Shown: piece by piece, positions 1 through 10,689 of the stretch | Numbering within the stretch: position 1 is the stretch's first letter | Layout of the letters: each line of letters starts with the position of its first letter | From: Bemisia tabaci | Taxonomy: Eukaryota > Arthropoda > Insecta > Hemiptera > Aleyrodidae | Assembly (NCBI RefSeq): GCF_918797505.1 | Contig: NC_092794.1 | Span: 61,055,167-61,119,166 of the forward strand | Reading direction: 5' to 3' | DNA length: 64,000 nucleotides | The notes under the pieces: model-generated | The model's input: only the letters and a program-made list of their open reading frames with translations | The model's database searches: none | What the model was told of the DNA's origin: nothing | Position numbers and translations under genes: made by a program

Positions 1-515
1 CATGTATCTTAACCAAAATTTCACATAGAACACGATTCGCGCAACGAAAATTGCTGAAACCAACTCTTAACGAAGCTATTAACATTTTTATTTCACATTG
101 GTTACGAGGAATTTGAACTGCCCGCTCACAAGAAACTCAAAGCTCTACGTGAGTCAAATCGCGCACTACAACGGTTTCAGCGATCTCCTCAATCGAGCAA
201 TGTTCATTTCCCACCATGTGTTGTTCAAGCTATAAGCAATTTGCTATAGCTGAACCAAAGCGTCAAGACTGAGGTTGCCAGATTTTTATATCGCTGAGAC
301 ATTTATGATAACGTTTAGCGCGCGATGTGAATCACGTAGAGCATTGAGTTTTCATGAGCGGGTGGTTTCAATTCACGCATCAAGAAACATTAAATATCTT
401 CGTAAGGAGTTAATAACGGTAATTTTCGTTGCGCGAATCGTGTTTAGCGTGAAATTTTGGTTAAGAAACATGTATCGGAATGCTTAAATTCGTACCTTGT
501 CTAGTGGTCCATTGA
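1..515. repeat. Foldback element with long inverted arms, cut by the window edge
   Basis: The first roughly 165 bases are repeated in inverted orientation at about 319-487. The outer arms share TTAACCAAAATTTCAC and ACACGATTCGCGCAACGAAA, and inner arm stretches around 120-165 and 319-366 also match. A related single end lies at about 44940-45035, and its similarity runs on to about position 515, so the true right end lies past 487. The left end may lie outside the window. No gene is seen in it. Confidence 0.7.
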
Positions 516-930
516 ACGCAAGAGCCATCGTTCCGACAAATAATTCTGAAGTTTTTCTCTAACAGGGGCAACGAAGCATCCCCCGCCGACAGGAATCACA
601 AGCCATGTCTGTTTCTCCAGCTCCCGTTCGCGCGGTACACTCGTGAGATTGCATTCGATTTCCAGGTCTTGTGTTACGCTTTCCATTGAAATAAAATCCA
701 CGGAGAGGGAGATAAAGGGGTAGCGATGACGTGCACAACTGACTTGGCTAGGACGCTTGGAACGGGAAAGAGGAATATTTTAAACTGGAAAAATAGGCCA
801 TTGAATATTGTGGAATCTGTGTTGAGGCAACCCGATAGATTTGCTACTCGGTACGTATCTTGGTTAAGGACGTTGCAGTATGCCGCCAATTGAAGCCTTA
901 ATTTATTTTGATGTAGGTAAAGCACATGAT
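516..930. other. Intergenic stretch, nothing recognised
   Basis: Short open frames occur on the minus strand here, but none has recognisable domain features or supporting splice sites. I see no clear repeat structure. Confidence 0.4.
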
Positions 931-1192
931 TTGGATTGCATTTTGCAAAAAGGAACCACTAGCATTGCAATGATGCTAAGATTATGCAACTTCATCTTCT
1001 GCAATAAAATTTCGGAAATCGTGAAAAACTATGAAATTTAGATGGTAATTTTCATCTTAAATTTACAGTTTTTACCGATTAAAATAGAAACTACTAATGG
1101 ATAATCGGGTTTTTCCTCCAAGACAAAAGAAATTGCACAATCTTAGCAACATTGCAATGCTAGTGGTTCTTTTTTGCAAAATGCAATCCATT
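931..1192. repeat. Family F foldback element
   Basis: The ends are inverted copies of TTGGATTGCATTTTGCAAAA followed by a shared AGGAACCACTAGCATTGCAATG block. A nearly identical element lies at 25438-25701, and a shorter relative with TTGGACTGCATTTTGCAA ends lies at 40267-40414. It has no coding capacity, so it is probably a non-autonomous DNA transposon. Confidence 0.75.
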
Positions 1193-1405
1193 TCATGATT
1201 TGATTGGATTTAGTCCGAATCAGCTTAATTGCATTTCACGTTGCCTGTTTTCTTCTCTTTTTTTTAAAAGTTTCGCACAGGGACACAAATTACCATAATG
1301 CGCTGAAACATTTGAAGAGTTTACCTTCGTTTATGAGGGGTCGTTCATAAATTACGATTTGGGGCGGCGGCGACTCTCCTGCCAGAAAGTCGAAGCAATA
1401 CTCTT

Positions 1406-1476
1406 GAAGGCGCTCTGAGCAACTATTCCGCCCCAGACGTATTGCACAGTATCCGACGAAAATGAAGGCGCACTAA
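1406..1476 (+). repeat. Fragment related to the GC-rich hairpin element
   Basis: The GAGCAACTATTCC and TATTGCACAGTATC stretches resemble the flank of the element copies at 5463-5815 and 12785-13135. It is a short, diverged fragment. Confidence 0.4.
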
Positions 1477-1610
1477 CGTATGCAAAGTGACCAGCACCGT
1501 TTACCATCGTGTGGAGTCTTACTGATCCTACGATATGCAGCTTCTGCTCGATCGATATTTGTGAAACTTTGTAGCAGGTGGCACTTTTTGCCATAGTAAA
1601 ACAAAACGCG

Positions 1611-1650
1611 AGTAGTAGTAGTGGTAGTAGTAGTAGTGGTAGTAGTAGTG

Positions 1651-1700
<50 letters not shown>

Positions 1701-1701
1701 C

Positions 1702-1754
<53 letters not shown>

Positions 1755-1763
1755 CGTAGTAGC

Positions 1764-1812
<49 letters not shown>
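1611..1812. repeat. (AGT)n microsatellite, about 200 bp
   Basis: This is a long, nearly pure AGT trinucleotide tract with a few GGT, CGT and AGC interruptions. It creates artificial open frames of poly-Ser, poly-Val and poly-Tyr on both strands, and these are not genes. Confidence 0.97.
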
Positions 1813-2290
1813 TAAGTAGAATATATTTATTTTAGAGAGTTGCCGTAGAACCTCGGCCATTCACACCTGAGGTTGTCGAGAGGGAACAAGGTTGAAAGGT
1901 GTCGTAGTGCCTTTTGCTCGGATGAGACTTCCGACCGAGTTCCTGCCTTCATGCAAAAGCACCGCCACGGGCCAACATCGCCAAATTCCTCGCGAAACTT
2001 CGTTACTTCACAGTTCACGGTGGCCCTGATGATCTGTTAAAGAGGTCTCTGTGTTCCTCACGGCTCGGGACTGTGTCAGAGCTTTTCATGAAATTCCCTC
2101 CGAATAATGTGTTCTGCCCGCGGAGAGCTTTAGGCTCACGGCTTGATGCTCAAAGGATGTATAATATATTTGTAAAAGTACAAATTACTTTCTTGTCATT
2201 CTCCTTCGTCAATCTGTACATCTTGTCGACAAGAAAAAACACGAAAGAAACGTGGCCCGAACTGTGTGTAATGAGGTGGTAAAATAAAAG
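1813..2290. other. Intergenic stretch, no gene recognised
   Basis: A 63-codon minus-strand frame (1827-2018) is open but has no recognisable domain, no neighbour and no splice support. Nothing else stands out. Confidence 0.4.
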
Positions 2291-2513
2291 AGCTGGATCC
2301 ACACTACTTTGCGGGGAAAATGAGGCCAAAAAGTTAACAAATTTCAATTAGAGTCAGAAATTTTGAGCTCTAATGTAGCATTACAAAACTGAGGAGGAGA
2401 GTGTTCAGCTCAGGCAAATGCACTGGCAAAATAGAGATCAAAATTTTTGACCCTCATTGAAATTGTTGAACTTTTCGACCTTGTTTTCTCCGCAAAATAG
2501 TGTGGAACTAGCA
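2291..2513. repeat. Foldback element with TCCACACTA ends
   Basis: The left arm (GGATCCACACTACTTTGCGG, then GAAAATGAGG and AAAAGTT) is repeated inverted at about 2465-2513 (TTTTCTCCGCAAAATAGTGTGGA). The element is about 220 bp, non-coding, and consistent with a MITE. Confidence 0.7.
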
Positions 2514-3825
2514 ACATTTTACTACCTTTACATCTTGTCAACTTCACTCTGTTATTTCTTGGTGTTTATCGTCGTCATTGTTAACTATTTGCTTGTAACC
2601 ATAGTTTTTGTTCATCTTACTGGTTGATTTATTATCAAACGTAATAAAAAAATAAAAAAAAAAAAAAAAATTACCACTATTCACCCCTTTGTAACGCTGG
2701 TATGGATACCAAATCACTTCCTTTCGCATGACATGATTTAGAAATAGTTACTCAATAAAAACATAATTCAGGCTCAGTCAATAATACCATTAACACATGA
2801 GAACATTATCAAATTTTCGAAAGACAAAACTGCTAGAAATTCGTGATATACAGTATACTTATTAAAGTTGGAGGGTAAATGAAACTTCACCGTGGGTAAT
2901 GACTTTCTTCCTCAACGCAGTAATCCCTCGGAGAGTCCTATGACAGGCGAACGAAAGCATCACAAAACTTCTTAACTCTAAGTATCTTTGTATAAATTAA
3001 AAGCACAGCGAAAGTTTTAATGCAACTTCTGTCAATGAGCTCCAAGCATCTACGGATCTGATTTTTCCCATCAGCTCCAGAGGAGAGCTTTGATGACTCC
3101 GTCGTTTACAGACAAAAGCAGAGAACAGTCAAAAACGAGCTTTTTCGGATCACTGGCCAGTAACTTTCCCCCGATTCCTTTGTTTCATTTTCAACTTTGT
3201 TCCGGTTGTCTACTAAGCTCCTCCCCTTGATCGATTTAAAGATTAGGAATTCACGTCTCTCTCTCCATTTCTACCCCCTCCCTTCCTCCGCTTATAAGTC
3301 CTTCCTTTATCGCTGAAAGCAGATGACTCGAAACCATGCACATTTGAGTATGGAAGTTCCTCCTCTTCGATTACTTGCTTCAAAGTAAGTAGAAGTATAT
3401 CAATACCCTTGAATATTATTTTTAAATTCAATTATCATCTTGAAAATAAAAAAAAATTATCGAACTTTAAGCACTACTGTCTTATAAAGTTCTCCTCCTT
3501 TTTCAGTCCTCTTGTCTATTGCTAAATACTGCAGGTAAAGAATGCAACGACAATAACAACTCAAAAGATGCACTCTCTAAATTTTTCAATTTTTAATTGT
3601 GTTTAGTTTAATATCAGAAAAAACTATGTTAAAAATTGCACTTTTTATTTTTTGGGGCCACTTTTTTTAAAAAAAGAAAAAGAAAATTATACTCCTATCT
3701 TATAACGAAAATGATTTTTGTAAAATAATGTGAGACCTAGAGGAAATAATTTGAGAATGTTTTGGATGCATAAAATTGTACCCATAAAGATTGCCGGAAA
3801 AAGTATTAAATCGCTAATCGATGTG
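2514..3825. other. AT-rich intergenic stretch, no gene seen
   Basis: There are homopolymer A/T runs near 2645-2671 and 3655-3687. No open frame longer than about 60 codons has recognisable features. Confidence 0.45.
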
Positions 3826-4036
3826 AAACTCTCAACCCACGTATCTCGGTTTACAATGTCGCAATTCTCTGAAAACTCCTTGATTTTCCTTCTCTGTGCG
3901 CAGAAAATTCTGTGAAAATTTAAGGGAATAATGTTGATTTGTTCTCCATCAAAAAAAATTATATGGAGATTTTAAGATTATGGCGGAGATTTTGAAACAC
4001 CGCAAACGAGATACGTGGTTTGAGAGTCTCAACATC
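3826..4036. repeat. Family J foldback element, copy 1
   Basis: The ends are inverted versions of a motif containing CACGTATCTCGGTTT and its complement AAACGAGATACGTGG, flanked by GAGAGT/ACTCTC. Related copies lie at 9568-9826, 33484-33706 and 36800-37710. This copy lacks part of the centre present in copy 2. Confidence 0.65.
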
Positions 4037-4727
4037 AAAATGTATCTGTGTTATACATATTGAAGAATATGCTAAATAGTATTCCGCTTGTGGATTTATT
4101 GAATTTGAAATGTACGATTTTTTTATGATAAATAATGATCAATTGAAAGATGTGAAATGGATTTTGAAAACCGGTCGTTATCATTAAGTTAGAGATCAGA
4201 AAGGTACTGGAAATAACTCCAAGATTCCTAAATCTTCTCGTCAAGGCCAGTCACTTATTTCATCGGACGTTTGGCATCAATGAGAGAGGTAGCAAAAACA
4301 CCGGATTTGCATATTTTGTTGCTTGTTGCAGAACTATCTCAGTACTTCCGTGTTCACCGCGCTTTTTTGTCGCGTAAATTAAATTTATAGTCTTTGTTCT
4401 GAAGTGGACTTCTGGCGCTCTCGTCCATTTACGACCTGACCAGAAAGTGGGGTCGTTTGTGACGGAAAATCCATTTTGTTCTATTCTTTGAGAGAGTGAT
4501 AGAGGGGGTGGGGAGAAACCTCCGACTAAAATGAATACCAATTCATTTCAACAAAGTGCTTCGGAATATGGAAACATGGGTTCCAGTTGGAAGCTTATTC
4601 TTTAAAATATTATGTCCGCACAAAGGTCACTTTTGTGACTTGCTTTGTCATCCGTAGTTTGATTATACGAGTGAAATAAACTGCCGATGAAAATTTTCTT
4701 CATCAGACACCACTATTTGTGGTTTCA
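4037..4727. other. Intergenic stretch, no gene recognised
   Basis: Only short frames are present, with no recognisable domains. The 93-codon minus-strand frame at 4260-4541 has no detectable family signature. Confidence 0.4.
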
Positions 4728-6536
4728 GGACAATTTGTCAATGGTTTTTTGTCCGCGCACCTTTTTTGTCCAGTAGTTTACACCCGCACGTAAAATAAGC
4801 AACAGTGACTTGGTCCAAGCGTTATATTTTAGTCGGTATGTAAAATTGTATTGACCATATAGAAATGAGAAATTGAGAGAGAAGGAGGTGTTGTTATGGT
4901 CGCTCATTTTCCAAATGAAATTTTATTACTTCCTCCTTTTGAACCATCTTTTAAAATTGTCATTGGTGAATATTTGATTTATTTCTATCCTTAAAATATT
5001 GAATGTGCAATACATATATATATGTATAGGTACTTTTTTTCTTTTTTTTCTTTTTTTTTCTTTTTTTCATTTTGAAAACATTTATATTTTCAAAACGTGA
5101 CAAATATTTGTAAAATCTTTTCCAAGCGACATTAATCTCAATGAGTCGCAGTTGAGCCGACAGAAACTGCAAAAATGAATAAAAAAGGGAAAAAAACCAA
5201 GAAACACGCAATCTTTAGTTTTAACCCATTTGTACATCGATCTTTTAGAGTCAAATATGTCAAATTTTGAGCGTTTGGTTGCGCGTAACCTCGCTGCAGC
5301 ACAAAAATGCACAAAATGTAAAAGAAAAAATTAAAGTGCTTTGGAAATCATTAAATTTGACACGGAACCACCAATATTTAAAAAAACACACATTATATTT
5401 TTATTCTCCTTTGATAAATTGATACATGTTTTTTCCCATCAATTTAAATTAGAATAATCAATGCAGAGTGTGCAAACATTTCAAAATCATGAGTTAATAA
5501 ACGCTGACTGTGCGAGTATAGATATTAAAGCCTAACAGAGCGGAGCGGCGCGGCGTGCTGCCAGCGCGAGAGGCTCACAGGCGCCTACAAACCTAAGTGG
5601 ATACTTCACGCATTGCGCAATGCTTGAAGTATCCACTTAGGTTTGTAGGCACCAATGCGCGTTTCGCGCTGGCCGCCCGCCCGCGTGCGGCGGCGCCTGA
5701 AGCAACTATTTCACAACAGAGGTGTTGCACAGTATTATACGAAATTGAACGTATTAAGAATGACAGGCATCCTTTAAAAGTACAGATCTTTCCTCGCAAA
5801 ATAAATCAAGATACTTATCGTACACAGGAAAAATCTAAGAGCCTTTAGCTGAGGCAAATATAGAGGTTTATCCGGTTCAAGTATAACAAGGTGGGAATTT
5901 CTTGAAAGATAATTAAGTCCTGTTACACCAGAGAGGTGTAGAGAGTTTTAGTGAATTTTGTCTCATGGAATTGATGCTCCCCCATTTTTACCAAAACTCT
6001 AAAAAAAAAAAAGAAATTGTAATAAAAAATCAGCTGATAGCAAACAAAGGTTACCAAGGAAACCAAGGAATGGAACTTTCATAGAAACAGATTAGTGGAA
6101 AACAGCGTAAGTAGGGCACTTACGTTAATTACCGTTTATAAGTAAACGGTAAGTGCGATTTAACCAAAAATCTATACAGTTCGTTTTAAGACCAAAATGG
6201 ACAAAATTACAAAATTTGAATAGGCTGACGTGAATCTAACGAAAGTTATCGTGAGCGAAAGAATTGACGACATAGGTCGGGTAACTATTATAGGTGGGAT
6301 GGGATTCTCCGTTGGACCAAACAGACAAAACAAAAAAAGAAGCAAACCCTCATTCTTCCAAGACATTATACATTTTCATACAAGAACGTCGTGAGCAATT
6401 GTCGTTTGTATTTACATGTGGGCCAATTAACTTTGGGTCTCAACTGGCACGTGGACCAAAACTCCGAAAAAACGGGTGGACGTAAATTACTGGAAAAAAC
6501 AGGTGCGCGGACAAAAAATCGTTGACGAAATGTCCT
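4728..6536. mobile_element. Possible 1.8-kb element with about 62-bp inverted ends
   Basis: The segment at 4728-4790 (AGGACAATTTGTCAATGG, TTTTTTGTCCGCGCACC, then CCAGTAGTTTAC) is repeated in inverse orientation at about 6474-6536. The pair could be the TIRs of one DNA transposon or two unrelated solo copies in opposite orientation. No transposase frame lies between them. The GC-rich hairpin element (5463-5815) sits inside. No clean target duplication is visible. Confidence 0.4.
5463..5815 (+). repeat. GC-rich element with a near-perfect internal hairpin, copy 1
   Basis: This is homologous along its whole length, in inverse orientation, to 12785-13135. The centre (about 5581-5651) folds on itself: CCTACAAACCTAAGTGGATA is mirrored around a GCGCAATGC loop. 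GC-rich blocks on both sides contrast strongly with the AT-rich surroundings. It has no coding potential and could be a MITE or the core of a larger element. Confidence 0.75.
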
Positions 6537-8551
6537 ATAACGCAATGTGCTTGACGAAGCCCATTTTGCCTACTTGAAAGAGTGAAGGAGGATCCGTTTT
6601 TAATTTTAATCGAATCAATCTGGTGATCACAACAGTTAAATAAAAAACACACATACGTTTCATACCATACAATGAAAATATTAATTGCTATTATTTATTT
6701 TCGTCGATTCACTATGGGGAAAATAAATATTTATATACAATATCATTGCGGTATACCTATTCTGTAATGCAACCAAAAATTCTACCGCGTTGTAATACGT
6801 TATCCATCCACTGAAATAATGACAAAATAGAGAGAGACTGAATAGAGAGGCATCTGTTTTGCTCTCGGTGCAGGCTGGATCGTTATCAAATGACTTTGAT
6901 CGATAAAGCCCTAACTTTCGATGAGGATTCAACAATCCAGGCGCTGAAAACCCACATTTAGTGTTTAACGAAGTTCCACAACCGCACGGATGATCGGAAG
7001 TAGAAATTAGAGCTGGATTTCCGAAGCTAATGAGTGCAAACATGCAGGTAATGCAGCGGATTTAGTTGCCAAGTCTAATTCGCGCTCAGATTGATAATCT
7101 GAACCATCACATTTGTTTTGACGCTTAAGCGACACATGTTTTTCCCTCCTTAACTATTAGAGTTTGCTGCAAATTTGCCTTCAATGGCCCTGTCTACTAC
7201 GTCCATACCAATTTCGCTACTCATACAATTTAATAGTTCTGTCCTACTGCTCACGCAGTATTTAAAGATCGCATTACACATCTTGGACTCGCTACCTCTC
7301 AATGAAATGAATATTACCTAAACATTCCTAAGGGTCGGATGCGATTGCAACTCGGTCGAGTAGATATAGGGTGATTTTGAGCCATAAATAACAGCGAAGG
7401 ATATTATTTTTCAAAAGTCATTTGCGGAAAAAAACAATAAGGTTTCAACAATGAACCCACAATTTCTCACATTAGAAAGTCAAAGCCGAGAGGAATGGTG
7501 TAAAGAAACAGTGCACGTCAAAAGTCTTGAGGAACGGAAATTCAAATGTACACTGAAAATATTAGGAGATGGTTTGAAAAAGACACTTTGAAAATGTTTC
7601 TCTCTCTAAAAACAATTGAATTGGGCTTTATTGAAGTTAATTTATTTTATACATGAAGACCGTCATAGGGGCTTCAGCTTGATATTCAACAATTATGTCC
7701 GTGGCGGGGGTGGCCAGGAGGCCCTAGAAATAAACTTGTACCATCGCAAGGAACATAAAGAATTTTGCCAAGTAAGTGTGCAATATACCTAGATATCTTT
7801 CATCTTTGAAATTGTATTTTGATGACTTTTGCTATTCAAACGCCTCAAAATTGCTGTTAAGACTACTCAATTTTCCAAAATTTTCCCAGGGATGCCCCCG
7901 GAATCCACTTTAAACTAGGGCAATCCCTCGAATCCTCCTTGTGAGTTGAAGGAGTTCCACGAATCCCCCTTGGTGGGATATATTTCACGGAAAATAAGAG
8001 GTAGGGGTTGTTGGATGATGTGATCGTTTCCAAATAGTTGTGGTTCTACCCCGATAAAGTAGGTTACCCGCCCAAATAATGCGGTACTAGCACAATTAAT
8101 TGAAAATGCCCGCATATCATCCAACAAATTTGGGAAATACCACAATTTTAGGGGATAGGGATAACCCCGAACACTTTGATCCCCGTGTATATTGATCTCT
8201 AGACCCCACTTAATGAGATTCCCTTCAGCCCCCCCCCCCCTCACATAAAGTTCATAGTTCCGCCCATAATTATCTCCGACAAAATCAGAAAGTTTGGCAC
8301 CGTTGAGTCAACAGGAGATTATTATTCAACGGCAGAGCAGGTTCGATCTTCATCCCTCAGGATTCCTGGCATCCGCGGAGAGTTGAAGAGGCTTAGCGAA
8401 ATTAAATTTACATTGCACGGCGGCGCTATGCGTTTGCACGATTCGCTCGGAAAACAAGGTTGCCCAGAATACGGAACAACTAAATTTCACGGAAGTGCAA
8501 TATTTCGTCTCGGAACGATCGAGTATCACAACAAGGTGGGTTTTTTGCACA
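6537..8551. other. Intergenic stretch, no gene recognised
   Basis: The longest frame is 120 codons on the minus strand (6681-7043). It has no recognisable domain, and I did not call it a gene. No clear repeat structure is seen apart from C/G homopolymers near 8230-8240. Confidence 0.4.
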
Positions 8552-9068
8552 CTGCATCGTTTTACTTACGAAAGATCGTAACTGCATTTCAATGTTGCCA
8601 AATTCGTCGCTTCCCTCACGAAAGAACGTAACTCCAGTTCAATGTTGCCAAATTTCCCCTCGTAAATTGCATATTAATTAACAGAATCTTGAAATTACGA
8701 ACTGAAAATGTCAAGAATTTTTTCCTCATATTTCATTCGAACCTCAGAACAGTTTTGGATGACAATTGCACAGGTACATTATTGCAAAATGAATAAATTG
8801 TTTGAGTCAGTTTGACAACCTTGGAACGGAGTTACGTTCCTTCGTTCGGGAGACGACGAATTTCCCCTTGTAAATTGTATTTTGCAGGGAGAATCTTGGG
8901 CATTTCTAACTGAAATTCTCATTGAATTTCCCTCTGATTTCATGGAAAAATCAGATAAAAATTTAGACGAAAATCACACAGATGTATTCTTGTAAAAAAT
9001 TTAATTGTTAGATTCAATTTTGCAACCTTGCAATGGGGTTAAGTTCTTTCGTCTGGGAAACAACAACT
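8552..9068. repeat. Cluster of family B elements
   Basis: A complete palindromic copy occupies about 8601-8862, with ends AATTCGTCG plus GAAAGAACGTAACTCC and the inverse GGAGTTACGTTCCTTCG. An extra left end (8552-8600) and a second body with its right end (8863-9068) abut it, so two or three copies are tandemly fused. Single copies lie at 25001-25262 and 28291-28550. Confidence 0.75.
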
Positions 9069-9422
9069 GGACGGATTTATGCTAAAAGGAGCTATGTGCA
9101 AGTGGAAAGATGGGGGTGTGCTCGTGGAAGCTGAATAAGAAACTATGTAAAAGTGGATATAGTTCCTTTTGAGGAAATAGAAATGCGGGATTTTAAATTA
9201 AATCAAAAGGAGCTGAGCGCTCATTCGTGAGCCGTGGGCATGTGACAAGAGCCTTGTGGACAGGGCTCATGAGTTAAAGACCGCCTTCCCGATCGTCGTT
9301 TCTCTCTTCGTTGCCGCTGACGTCACTGACGCTTTTAAAGCCCCATTCATTCTCATGGCCCGGCCATTAACGAGCACACCCCATCCACTTGCACATAGTT
9401 CCATTTAGCATTAATACGTCCA
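9069..9422. repeat. Family C foldback element
   Basis: The left end TGGACGGATTTATGCTAAAA is mirrored by TTAGCATTAATACGTCCA at the right end. Relatives lie at 24402-24523, 48202-48322 and 51325-51538, and there is a solo end at 12528-12566. The interior is about 350 bp here but only about 120 bp in the shortest copies. Confidence 0.7.
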
Positions 9423-9567
9423 ACTAGAGGTACGTGAAGAAAAAAATTTCGTGCGTGAGACTTGAAGTTAAAGATCACAAGGATGTCTGAAGTTTGCGGA
9501 TCGTGCATTCGAAAACTTAAAATCAGCTGCCGAAAGGGTCACACTTTTGAAGTGTAATCGTACATTG

Positions 9568-9826
9568 ACGGTGAAACTCCCAAACCTCTTATCTCGTTTG
9601 CGGTGCTTAAAAATCTCCAAACATATTTCATTTTTTGAAGGAGAACAAAGCAATGTCATTCCTTGAAGTTTTTACAGAAGTTCCTTCGCGCTGAGAGGAA
9701 AAATCACGGAAGTTTTCAAGCATTGACGTTGAGTAGTTTCCCATTTAAAAATTAAAGTATGACAGGAAGTCCACTACACCGCAAACCGAGATACGTGTTT
9801 TGGGAGAGTTACCATCAGTATGCTGT
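9568..9826. repeat. Family J foldback element, copy 2
   Basis: It runs from AAACTCCCAAACCTCTTATC to AACCGAGATACGTGTTTTGG in inverted arrangement. Internal blocks (GACGTTGAGTAG, AAGTATGACAGGAAGTCC) are shared with the copies at 33484-33706 and 36800-37710. This is the most complete copy in the window. Confidence 0.65.
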
Positions 9827-10167
9827 TTCAGGCTCACTCTTTCGGGATGAAGATAGTGTGATGTTTATCATATTTTTCCATTGGCAGTAGGTAATAAAAG
9901 AGGTTATGTCTCACGTCATCGTTTCGATCTAACTTGATCAAATTGATACTCATTCTATTTTTGAGTAACAATATTTACGTCACGTTTTGAATACCCTTTC
10001 GAGCCATACTTGCAGTCTTGGCCTCACTGCTGCCCAGGAACATCGAAATACGTGCTCCAAATAAAAGAAAGTTTCCGGTCCCAAAATTTGTAGTTTAAGT
10101 CTTTATAGTCAATTTATTCGCGAGACAAAAAGGAGGCCTCTGCACGTTGAAGCATAATAAACGATAC

Positions 10168-10332
10168 CAGTGGCGTGGCGTGAATTGCGTTATATCGATT
10201 GTTATGTCATTTAAACCTATAGAAATGGATCGATAATCAGGGTGTTCGCAGCGAACACCTTAATAATCGATTCTTTACCAAAGGTTTAAACGGCATTACA
10301 ATCGATACATCGCAATTCACGCCACGCCACTG
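10168..10332. mobile_element. hAT-like MITE (family D) with 8-bp TSD
   Basis: The ends are CAGTGGCGTGGCGTGAATTG and its inverse complement at 10313-10332. The interior is a hairpin around GGTGTTCGCAGCGAACACC. It is flanked on both sides by AACGATAC, an 8-bp target-site duplication as expected for hAT-superfamily transposition. At about 165 bp it has no coding capacity and must be moved in trans. Sister copies lie at 44332-44496 and, more diverged, at 24637-24799 and 17880-18044. Confidence 0.88.
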
Positions 10333-10437
10333 AACGATACCATTCATAAATGGACCGCGTTTGGCAGAAAGGAACCAAGCCTTTTTGAACTCATGTACAA
10401 GGCACTTGTTAAAAAACAATGGTGGCTGATGTAATTT

Positions 10438-10689
10438 GGACCGCGTAAAGCAGAATGAAACCAAGCTACATCAACTATTGTCAAATCTAACTGGGCAATT
10501 TAATTTATTACAAGAGAACGTTTGCGCAGATTCCATTGAAAACTTTAAGGAATTCGCTTTGTGCTTTTCTAAACTTCACTGAAATTTGCTCAAAAATCCG
10601 CACAACCGTTCTCAGTTAAAAAATTAAATTGCCCAATCAAATTTGACAACAGCTGATGAGGTTTGGTTCCTTTCTGCTTAACGCGGTCC
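10438..10689. repeat. Foldback element with GGACCGCGT ends
   Basis: The left arm (GGACCGCGTAAAGCAGAATG, then GGGCAATTTAATTT) is mirrored in the right arm, which ends AAGCAGAAAGGAACC/GCGGTCC when read in reverse. An additional solo left end with the same GGACCGCGTTTGGCAGAAAG sequence lies at 10352-10371, just outside the neighbouring hAT-like MITE. Confidence 0.7.

Noticed and set aside
1528..1860. Open frames of poly-Tyr, poly-Ser and poly-Val
   Set aside because: They come only from the AGT microsatellite read in different frames on both strands.
6681..7043. 120-codon minus-strand frame
   Set aside because: No recognisable domain, no splice support, and a length that can arise by chance in a 64-kb window.
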